A DNA stretch of 7,703 nt from JBAYJS01 sp041664985. GTDB lineage: Bacteria > Patescibacteriota > Patescibacteriia > Buchananbacterales > UBA6539. The stretch is taken from contig JBAYJS010000049.1 of the NCBI GenBank assembly GCA_041664985.1, positions 1 to 7,703 of the forward strand, written 5' to 3'. Under the pieces are notes generated by a model. The model had not been told where the DNA came from, did no database searches, and saw only the letters and a program-made list of their open reading frames with translations. Below are positions 1 to 5,681 of this stretch, one piece after another. Within the stretch, counting starts at the first letter, position 1; each line of letters starts with the position of its first letter. The translations under genes and the position numbers were made by a program.

Positions 1-25
1 AATTTTCAAAAATAAAAATAATTTT

Positions 26-1291
26 ATGTCCATCAATTGGAAAAGAATTTTACTTTTAATCGGTTTTGTCGCTGCCGTTTTTCTAATCGGATTTTTACTG
101 TATTACTTTTTCTTGAAACCAACCTTGCCATCAACTGAGCCGGTAACCAACACCAATGGCACTGGCGCTTTGCCGGGTGCGGGCAGTAATGTCAATATTC
201 AAACCGCCGGTAATACCAACGGCGCTTTGCCAGGCACCAATGCAAATTCAGCCAATCAGGCAACTCCCCCACCTGACGTTTCACCTAACGCAATTACCGT
301 TTCGGAAATCGCAAATGGTGGATTGACAAAAACCACCGCTTTAACCGAGACTGTCGTTTATCAGCCCACCCTTGATCAAAATAGCAGTGAAATCATTTAT
401 TATGATAAAAGCACTGGTTTATTTTACAAAATTGCAACTGATGGCAAGGCTACTCCTTTAAGTGACCAAATTTTTCATGAAGTCCAAAATGTTACCTGGT
501 CACCAGATAAACAAAAAGCAGTTTTGGAATATCCGGATAGTTCAAAAATTGTCTACGATTTTTCCACTAATAAACAAGTGACCTTACCAAAACACTGGAA
601 AGAATTCAGTTTTTCGCCAACCAGCGACCGATTGGTTTTTAAAAGTATGGGTTCAACCGAAGAAACTCGCTGGATCGCAGTGGCTAATGCCGACGGCTCG
701 GAGGCAACCAAAGTAGAACATTTGGGCAATCAAGATAAAACCGTCGATACAATTTGGTCACCGGCCGGACAAATCGTTGCTATGTACCGAAAAGATAAAG
801 ATTTTGATCGACAAAACCTCTACTTTCTGGGTCAAAATAATGAAAATTTTAAATCAACTATCATCGAAGGGCGGGGTTTTGAGGGTCAATGGTCAACCGA
901 CGGTTCCCAACTGCTTTATAGCGTCTACTCAAGCAACACTGATTATAAACCAAGTCTTTGGCTCGTTTCGGCTAACGGCGAAAGTATCGGCCAAAACCGA
1001 AAAAATTTACAAATCCAAACTTGGTCTAATAAATGTACCTTTGCCAATACCACCTCGATTTATTGCGCCGTACCTAGACAACTCAGTTCCGGCGCCGGTA
1101 TCTTTTCCAGCGAAATGGACACCTCACCTTGTGATATCTATAAAATTGATCTAACCTCCGGTAACAAAACAAAGGTAGCTATTCCCCAAGGCAACCAAAA
1201 TATCAATGACGTTTTGGTAACAAAAGACGAAAGCTATCTTTATTTTACCAGCAAAACCGACGGTTTGCTTTATAAAATAAATCTCAAATAA
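26..1291 (+). CDS. Membrane-anchored beta-propeller (TolB/PD40-like) protein
   Basis: A 421-residue protein of unknown specific function. Residues 8-30 are one strongly hydrophobic helix after a short basic N-terminus (signal anchor, N-in). Residues 31-88 are a low-complexity linker rich in Asn, Thr, Gly, Pro and Ala with a repeated NTNG..GALPG unit. From about residue 115 to the end there are six or seven beta-propeller-like blades, marked by WSPDK (158-162), FSPTSDRLVF (196-205), WSPAG (244-248), WSTDG (289-293) and a final strand pair ending LLYKINLK. These resemble the D-x-S/T-PDG motif of TolB/PD40 repeats. Three Cys (337, 347, 369) sit in the sixth blade and could form a disulfide outside the membrane. 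The domain probably faces the extracytoplasmic side and may bind protein or polysaccharide; this is inference. The ATG at 26 has an A/T-rich leader and no Shine-Dalgarno. It stops 5 bp before radA, so the two are probably co-transcribed. Confidence 0.8.
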   Translation: MSINWKRILLLIGFVAAVFLIGFLLYYFFLKPTLPSTEPVTNTNGTGALPGAGSNVNIQTAGNTNGALPGTNANSANQATPPPDVSPNAITVSEIANGGLTKTTALTETVVYQPTLDQNSSEIIYYDKSTGLFYKIATDGKATPLSDQIFHEVQNVTWSPDKQKAVLEYPDSSKIVYDFSTNKQVTLPKHWKEFSFSPTSDRLVFKSMGSTEETRWIAVANADGSEATKVEHLGNQDKTVDTIWSPAGQIVAMYRKDKDFDRQNLYFLGQNNENFKSTIIEGRGFEGQWSTDGSQLLYSVYSSNTDYKPSLWLVSANGESIGQNRKNLQIQTWSNKCTFANTTSIYCAVPRQLSSGAGIFSSEMDTSPCDIYKIDLTSGNKTKVAIPQGNQNINDVLVTKDESYLYFTSKTDGLLYKINLK

Positions 1292-1296
1292 AAACA

Positions 1297-2637
1297 ATGC
1301 CAAAACCAGCGTCAGAAATTTATATTTGTTCTAACTGCGACGCCCAGTCACCAAAATGGCAGGGTCGTTGTCCTGAGTGTAGCAAATGGGGCACTTTGGA
1401 AAAATCACAAACTCCCAATATAAAACCAACTCAAAATAATATTACTGCGCCTGCTGGTAAAGTAGTTTCTTTTGCTGATATAAAAATAAACGACTACCAG
1501 CGTCTGAAAACCGGCATTAATGAATTTGACCGCGTCTTGGGTGGTGGTATTGTCAACGGTTCATTAATACTGCTTGGCGGCGAACCGGGCATTGGCAAAT
1601 CAACTTTGGTTTTGCAAATTTTAAAAGGTATCAATGACAATATTTTATACATTTCCGGTGAAGAATCAGCTGAACAAATTAAAACTCGAATTGATCGTCT
1701 AAAAGTCAGAACTGATAATTTGGGTTTTTTAGGCGAAACTAATATCGAAACGATTATTGCCACTATTTTAAAGCAACAGCCAAAACTGGCAATTATTGAT
1801 TCCATTCAAACCGTTTATTCAGCTGAATCGCCCGGCAGTGCCGGTAGCGTCAACCAAGTTAGAATTTGTACAACAAAATTATTGGAAACGGCTAAAAAAA
1901 ATAATACTACCATTTTAATTATCGGCCACGTGACAAAATTCGGCGAAGTGGCCGGACCAAAAACCTTAGAACACTTAGTCGACGTGGTTTTATACCTGGA
2001 AGGCGATCAATACCATGCTTTTAGAATTTTACGCAGCGTCAAAAATCGTTTTGGTTCAACTGCCGAAGTTGGCATTTTTGAAATGCAAGGTTTGGGCTTA
2101 GTTGAAATCAGCGACCCCTCAGCGATATTTTTAACTGAAAAAAAACCAGCCGCCGGTACAATTGTAACTGCGACCATGGAAGGCTCACGGGTATTTTTGT
2201 TGGAAGTCCAAGCTTTGGTCAATACCACGGCTTTTGGCTATCCTCAACGCAAAAGCCAGGGTTTTGACTTAAACCGCTTACAACTGCTGGCAGCTACCCT
2301 GTCGCGTCGTTTGGGCTTAAAATTAGCCAACCAAGACATTTATTTAAACTTAGTTGGCGGACTAAAAGTTGACGAACCAGCGATTGATTTGGCAGTCTGT
2401 TTGGCAATTTTTTCGGCCTTAAAAAATAATTTAATTGCTTCGGATTTAATTGCTTTTGGCGAAGTCGGTTTGGTCGGTGAAGTTCGACCGGTTGGCCAAA
2501 TCGGTAAAAGGATTGCCGAAGCCGAAAAACTGGGCTTTAAAAATATCATCATTCCCGCCACCAAAGAAAAAATTTCAGCGAAAGCCAAAGTTTATCAAAT
2601 AAAAAGTTTAAGCGAAGCAATTAAAATTATTCAATAA
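1297..2637 (+). CDS. radA: DNA repair protein RadA (Sms)
   Basis: A 446-residue, full-length RadA, the RecA-related DnaB-like ATPase that drives branch migration and D-loop extension during homologous recombination. Domains in order are as follows. An N-terminal C4 zinc finger has Cys 11, 14, 25 and 28. The ATPase core has Walker A GEPGIGKST at 95-103 and Walker B ending IID around 166-168. The RadA-specific KNRFG motif is at 249-253. The C-terminal Lon-protease-like domain, about 285-446, includes LNLVGGLKVDEPAIDLA at 350-366; this domain acts as a scaffold in RadA and is not a protease. All diagnostic motifs are intact. The ATG at 1297 is the natural start because the zinc finger follows at once; its leader is A-rich without a Shine-Dalgarno. 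It lies 5 bp behind the propeller gene, probably in one operon. The stop is TAA. Confidence 0.97.
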   Translation: MPKPASEIYICSNCDAQSPKWQGRCPECSKWGTLEKSQTPNIKPTQNNITAPAGKVVSFADIKINDYQRLKTGINEFDRVLGGGIVNGSLILLGGEPGIGKSTLVLQILKGINDNILYISGEESAEQIKTRIDRLKVRTDNLGFLGETNIETIIATILKQQPKLAIIDSIQTVYSAESPGSAGSVNQVRICTTKLLETAKKNNTTILIIGHVTKFGEVAGPKTLEHLVDVVLYLEGDQYHAFRILRSVKNRFGSTAEVGIFEMQGLGLVEISDPSAIFLTEKKPAAGTIVTATMEGSRVFLLEVQALVNTTAFGYPQRKSQGFDLNRLQLLAATLSRRLGLKLANQDIYLNLVGGLKVDEPAIDLAVCLAIFSALKNNLIASDLIAFGEVGLVGEVRPVGQIGKRIAEAEKLGFKNIIIPATKEKISAKAKVYQIKSLSEAIKIIQ

Positions 2638-2760
2638 ATCCTAAGCACCAAATCCTAAATACAAAACAAATTACAAATTATAAATCACAAAAAGCCAAAC
2701 GTTTAAAATTTATGATTTGTTATTTAAAATTTGTTTATAATTTAGATATTAGAATTTAAA
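2636..2760. repeat. AT-rich imperfect inverted repeat between radA and the glycosylase gene
   Basis: The whole spacer is one structured AT-rich element. Two direct copies of AAATCCTAA lie at 2636-2644 (overlapping the radA stop) and 2650-2658. The sequence is then roughly mirror-complementary about the AAAC|GTTT centre at 2700/2701. Reverse-complementing the left half gives blocks shared with the right half: GTTT, TGATTT, AATTTGTTT and ATTTAG. By eye most positions match over about 55 bases per arm, with small gaps. I recall similar A/T-rich dispersed spacers from candidate-phylum genomes but cannot search for copies here. It could fold as a long weak hairpin in the transcript, or be a decayed mobile repeat. 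Confidence 0.55.
2736..2741 (+). promoter_or_regulatory. Possible -10 box for the glycosylase gene
   Basis: A consensus TATAAT lies 19 bp before the ATG at 2761. No good -35 hexamer is at 16-18 bp spacing (TGATTT is the best at 17 bp), and the surroundings are very AT-rich, so this may be chance. Confidence 0.25.
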
Positions 2761-3297
2761 ATGAGATTACCTCAACAATTCTATAATCAACCAACCCTAA
2801 AAGTTGCCCAGCAGTTGCTGGGAAAATTTTTAGTTCACAAAATTGGCAAAAAAACCATCATTAGCCTAATTACTGAAACCGAAGCTTATGTCGGACCAAA
2901 AGATAAAGCCTCTCATGCTAGCCGCGGCAAAACGCCCAGAACAGAAATTATGTTTGGCCAGCCGGGCTTTTGGTATATTTATTTAATTTACGGTATGTAC
3001 TATTGTTTAAATGTTGTTACGGAAAAAAATGATTATCCGGCGGCAGTTTTAATTCGGGCGGTAAAATTGCAACCAGAGAACAATAAACTAAAAACTGACG
3101 GCCCGGGCAAACTTTGTCGGGCACTTAAAATTGATAAAAAATTAAACGGCCAACCGGCCTTTGGTAAAACCAGCCTTTGGATTGAAGATAATGGTTTAAA
3201 AATAAAACCTTCACAAATCAAAAAAGCACCCCGAATCGGCGTTGACTATGCCAAAGAGTATAAAGATAAACTTTGGCGCTTTTATCTAAACAATTAA
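2761..3297 (+). CDS. 3-methyladenine DNA glycosylase (AAG/MPG family)
   Basis: A 178-residue monofunctional DNA glycosylase of the AAG/MPG family, which flips out alkylated or deaminated purines (3-methyladenine, hypoxanthine and similar) and cuts the N-glycosidic bond to start base excision repair. The match to human AAG is readable position by position. TEAY gives the catalytic Glu as E41 and the stacking Tyr as Y43 (human E125, Y127). H52 corresponds to H136, Y74 to Y159, and Y77 to the intercalating Y162 in YIYLIYGMY. N84 corresponds to N169 and R99 to R182. The family's DGPGKLCRAL (113-122) and the C-terminal PRIGVDYAKEYKDKLWRFY segment are present. The length is near that of bacterial members. 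The start has no Shine-Dalgarno. It converges on recG with 4 bp between the stops and follows radA in the same direction. Confidence 0.95.
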   Translation: MRLPQQFYNQPTLKVAQQLLGKFLVHKIGKKTIISLITETEAYVGPKDKASHASRGKTPRTEIMFGQPGFWYIYLIYGMYYCLNVVTEKNDYPAAVLIRAVKLQPENNKLKTDGPGKLCRALKIDKKLNGQPAFGKTSLWIEDNGLKIKPSQIKKAPRIGVDYAKEYKDKLWRFYLNN

Positions 3298-3301
3298 ATT
3301 T

Positions 3302-5365
3302 CTATTCCAAATGAATTTTTTTAGCGAATTGATTCATTTTTTGTTTGAGTAAAGGATAATTATTCAAATCATCAGCCAATATTTTTTCCGCGGCTGACTT
3401 TGCTTTTTGGACAAGTTCGTAATCGGTCAGCTCGGCTAGCTTAAACTCGGGAAAACCGGATTGGATTGTGCCATAAATTTCACCCGGCCCGCGAAATTTT
3501 AAATCAAACTCCGCCAGCTCAAAACCGTCTTTGGCCGTAACCAAAGCTTCAAGCCTTTCTTTAGTTTTTTGAGTTTGACTGTCGGTAAATAAAAAACAAT
3601 ACGACTGATGGCTGGATCGGCCGACGCGACCGCGAAACTGATGCAGCTGAGCCAAACCAAAGCGCTCTGAGCCTTCAATTAACATTACTGATGCATTTGG
3701 CACGTCAACTCCAACTTCCACCACCGAAGTGGCAACCAAAATATCACTTTTTTTGGCCAAAAAATCCTGCATAATTTGCTCTTTATCAGCTGATTTTAAT
3801 TTACCATGCAGCATGTCGATTTTTAAATCCGGAAAAATTTCTTTTTTTAATTTTTCATATTCAGTGGTAACTGACTTGACTCCTAATTTATCAGACGGGT
3901 CGATCAAAGGGCAAATCACAAAAATTTGCCGACCTAATTTAACTTGCTCTCTGACAAAATCATAAGCTAGCTTCCGATTTTTGGAATCAACGACTTTGGT
4001 AATAATTTTTTTTCTCTCTTTAGGCATTTCGCGAATGATTGATAAATCCAAATCGCCGCAAAAAGTCAGCGCCAGCGAACGCGGAATTGGTGTAGCAGTC
4101 ATTGATAAAAGATGGGGTAAATCTTGGCAATTGCCGGACTTTTGGCGCAATATTTTTCGTTGACCCACGCCAAAACGATGCTGCTCGTCAATCACGGCTA
4201 AAACCAAATCTTTAAACGCAATATCATCTTGAATTAAAGCGTGAGTACCAACGACTAGATTGATATCGCCTCGACTCAAATCATCAATAATTTTCTTTTT
4301 ACTTACCGTTTCTTGACCAATTTGTTTTTGGCTTTTGGTCATTAAACCGATTTTAATTTCGGTTTTTTCAAATAAACTACAAATATTTTTATAATGTTGA
4401 GAGGCTAAAATTTCTGTTGGTGCCATTAAAACGGCTTGTTTTTGATTTAAAGCCACGTTTAGCATCGCCAAAGCGGCAACCACGGTTTTACCTGAACCGA
4501 CATCGCCTTCTAATAATCGATTCATCGGCCGAGGAATTTGTAAATCTGAAATTATTTTCCAAGCGACTTTTTTCTGATCATTGGTCAACTGAAACGGCAA
4601 AGCGCTGACAAAATCCCTGGTTTTTTGCTCAAAAAATTTAATCGGTATGGCCTGACTAGAAGCAATCTCATTTTTACCCAAAATAATTTGAAGCTGAAAT
4701 AAAAACAATTCATCAAATTTCAGTCGATTAATGGCTTTGGCTAAAGTTTTTTTATCATCGGGAAAATGAATTTGTTTTAATGCCGAATGCAACCCAAGTA
4801 ATTTAAACTCTTTTAACAAACTTTCGGGTAGCCATTCCTGGATTAAATTAACCGCTGGCAAAACGGTTTTAATCAAAAACCTGATTTGTTTTTGGGTTAA
4901 ATTGCTGGTTAATGAATAAATTGGCACTAACCGCGCGGTATGAGTAGTGTCTTTTGAGACTTTTTCGTAAATCGGATTAACCAACTGCAAAGTATAACGG
5001 TCAAAATCAGCTTTACCGGAAAGAAAAACTTCATCACCGGGCGCCAAAACTTTGGTTAAAAATGGCTGATTAAACCAAATGACCTTAACACTGCCGGTTT
5101 GATCCGAAACCAAAGCTTCCGTTAACATTTTTCGCTTGGCAAAACTCCGTCGATTGGTAATTAACTGGATCTTTCCTCTGACTGTGACAATTTGCTCCGG
5201 CTTTAAACTGGCAATATCAAAAATTTGGGAAAAATCCTGCCAACGGAAAGGATAATAAAAAATGAGATCCTCTACGGTCTCAATTCCTAATTTTTTTAAA
5301 CGGCTCGCCGTAGTTTTTCCGACGCGACTGATGGCTGAAACTGGCGTAGTTAAATCGATATTCAT
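3302..5365 (-). CDS. recG: ATP-dependent DNA helicase RecG
   Basis: A 687-residue, full-length RecG, the superfamily 2 helicase that reverses stalled replication forks and branch-migrates Holliday junctions. An N-terminal helix-hairpin-type segment (about 8-40, GVGKTTASRLKKLGI-like) leads into the OB-fold wedge domain (about 55-135), which splits the fork. Helicase motif I is GDVGSGKT at 287-294, motif II DEQH at 393-396 and motif III TAT at 423-425. The second lobe has VATSVVEVGVDVPNA at 544-558 and motif VI QFRGRVGRS at 576-584. The family-typical FRGPGEIYGTIQSG (about 624-637) lies in the translocation/TRG region. All catalytic motifs are intact. The ATG at 5365 gives a normal N-terminus; upstream is only a weak GAAA and a small AT hairpin. 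The stop is TAG. It lies 37 bp downstream of the tRNA-Arg locus in the same direction, so it may share that transcript. Confidence 0.97.
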   Translation of the reverse strand: MNIDLTTPVSAISRVGKTTASRLKKLGIETVEDLIFYYPFRWQDFSQIFDIASLKPEQIVTVRGKIQLITNRRSFAKRKMLTEALVSDQTGSVKVIWFNQPFLTKVLAPGDEVFLSGKADFDRYTLQLVNPIYEKVSKDTTHTARLVPIYSLTSNLTQKQIRFLIKTVLPAVNLIQEWLPESLLKEFKLLGLHSALKQIHFPDDKKTLAKAINRLKFDELFLFQLQIILGKNEIASSQAIPIKFFEQKTRDFVSALPFQLTNDQKKVAWKIISDLQIPRPMNRLLEGDVGSGKTVVAALAMLNVALNQKQAVLMAPTEILASQHYKNICSLFEKTEIKIGLMTKSQKQIGQETVSKKKIIDDLSRGDINLVVGTHALIQDDIAFKDLVLAVIDEQHRFGVGQRKILRQKSGNCQDLPHLLSMTATPIPRSLALTFCGDLDLSIIREMPKERKKIITKVVDSKNRKLAYDFVREQVKLGRQIFVICPLIDPSDKLGVKSVTTEYEKLKKEIFPDLKIDMLHGKLKSADKEQIMQDFLAKKSDILVATSVVEVGVDVPNASVMLIEGSERFGLAQLHQFRGRVGRSSHQSYCFLFTDSQTQKTKERLEALVTAKDGFELAEFDLKFRGPGEIYGTIQSGFPEFKLAELTDYELVQKAKSAAEKILADDLNNYPLLKQKMNQFAKKIHLE
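3309..3342 (+). terminator. Possible terminator for the + strand operon, inside the 3' end of recG
   Basis: Perfect 8-bp arms AAATGAAT (3309-3316) and ATTCATTT (3332-3339) enclose a 15-nt loop. They are followed on the + strand by T residues, giving a run of six T from 3337 to 3342. The hairpin begins 12 bp after the glycosylase stop. Its stem is AT-rich and the loop long, so it is a weak candidate, but the two genes converge so closely that any terminator must lie within recG coding sequence. Confidence 0.35.
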
Positions 5366-5424
5366 TATTATTTCTAAAATAATTTTGTCCGCCTTATTTG
5401 ATTGGCGTCCCAGGTAGGAATCGA

Positions 5425-5448
5425 ACCTGCCTGCCGGCAGGCAGACCT
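5425..5448. mobile_element. Short GC palindrome inserted in the T arm, with 4-bp direct duplication
   Basis: CTGCCTGCCGGCAGGCAG (5427-5444) is a perfect palindrome with 9-bp arms. Compared with the intact inner tRNA, the T arm gains exactly 20 bp: the core GCCTGCCGGCAGGCAG (5429-5444) plus a second copy of ACCT. The copies at 5425-5428 and 5445-5448 flank the core like a target-site duplication. It resembles a minimal REP/MITE-like unit. I recall similar CTGCCTGCC-type palindromes scattered through CPR genomes and even inside reading frames, but cannot verify copies here. Confidence 0.65.
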
Positions 5449-5477
5449 ACGGCCTCAAGCTCCGCAAGCTTGCGCTC

Positions 5478-5590
5478 CCCGCCCGCCTGATTCACGTCCC
5501 CAGTAGGAATCGAACCTACGGCCTCAAGCTCCGCAAGCTTGCGCTCTATCCAGCTGAGCTATAGGGACATAAATCAGACGATCGGGCAGG
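5478..5590 (-). mobile_element. 113-bp D-loop insert carrying a complete tRNA between inverted linkers
   Basis: This is the segment that separates the halves of the outer tRNA-Arg. It consists of a left arm (5478-5492, CCCGCCCGCCTGATT), 3 bp, the intact inner tRNA (5496-5568), 3 bp, and a right arm (5572-5590, AATCAGACGATCGGGCAGG). The arms are reverse complements apart from two mismatches and a 4-nt bulge, so the tRNA sits in the loop of a GC-rich hairpin. No direct duplication flanks the insert, unlike the T-arm element. Whether it moves as a unit is unknown; nothing in it encodes a transposase. Confidence 0.6.
5496..5568 (-). tRNA. tRNA-Arg (anticodon GCG), intact, nested inside the outer tRNA-Arg
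   Basis: This 73-nt sequence is a full cloverleaf. The acceptor is GTCCCTA/TGGGGAC (one T-G wobble), the D stem GCTC/GAGC with loop AGCTGGATA, and the anticodon stem CAAGC/GCTTG. The loop TTGCGGA gives anticodon GCG for Arg codons CGC and CGU. The variable loop is AGGCC, and the T arm is GTAGG-TTCGATT-CCTAC. The ArgRS identity bases C35 and A20 are present. The discriminator is G, but the next bases are TGA, so CCA is not encoded and would have to be added after processing, whereas the outer copy and tRNA-Ser encode CCA. The gene lies in the D-loop of the outer copy and has no promoter-like sequence of its own between the two, so it is probably processed from a transcript that starts upstream. 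Confidence 0.9.
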
Positions 5591-5612
5591 TATCCAGCTG
5601 AGCTACTGGGAC

Positions 5613-5681
5613 TCAAACCAAATGAGGAAAACAAATTTCAACAAAACTAATCATTTCGATACCACCCAACAAACCTAAATT
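5613..5681 (-). other. Spacer between the membrane-protein gene and the tRNA-Arg locus, no clear signal
   Basis: These 69 bp separate the TAG of the membrane protein from the outer tRNA-Arg 5' end. I see no hairpin with a T-run. The best -35/-10 pair on the - strand (TTGTTG, 17 bp, TAGTTT) matches consensus poorly at -10. Together with the tRNA locus and the 37 bp before recG, this makes the 316-bp stretch without protein genes. Confidence 0.4.

Larger units (their letters stand above)
5403..5612 (-). pseudogene. tRNA-Arg(GCG) copy interrupted in the D-loop and the T arm
   Basis: On the - strand the 5' part reads GTCCCAG TA GCTC AGCTGGATA (5612-5591). After a 113-bp insert it resumes with GAGC, the anticodon arm CAAGC-TTGCGGA-GCTTG, the variable loop AGGCC and the T-stem strand GTAGG. 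A 20-bp insert follows, then TTCGATT, CCTAC and CTGGGAC, discriminator G and an encoded CCA (5403-5405). Removing both inserts leaves exactly 73 nt with no tRNA base lost or gained. The acceptor halves GTCCCAG and CTGGGAC are perfect complements. The D-loop insert falls precisely between canonical positions 21 and 22, and the T-arm insert falls at the 53/54 stem-loop border. The simplest reading is a tRNA gene inactivated by insertions. The intact pairing and CCA leave open that a processed or split product is made. Confidence 0.8.

Noticed and set aside
777..1154. A 125-codon + strand frame inside the propeller gene
   Set aside because: It overlaps the propeller gene in another frame, has no recognisable domain, and the propeller frame carries clear blade repeats.
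1494..2588. Three - strand frames opposite radA
   Set aside because: They are antisense shadows of a highly conserved gene, with no start signals or recognisable protein features.
5366..5402. AT hairpin (TTATTT/AAATAA) just before the recG start as a regulatory element
   Set aside because: Six A-T pairs with a 3-nt loop are expected often in such AT-rich DNA, and nothing else supports a function.
5478..5590. A CRISPR-like or integron-like array at the GC-rich repeats
   Set aside because: The repeated pieces are two tRNA copies and two palindromic arms, without regular repeat-spacer units or integrase sites.
5403..5612. Two ordinary tandem tRNAs, or a group I intron in the outer tRNA
   Set aside because: The inner sequence alone forms a complete tRNA and the outer halves pair only with each other. 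The insert has no intron-like core, and its position is the D-loop, not the anticodon arm.
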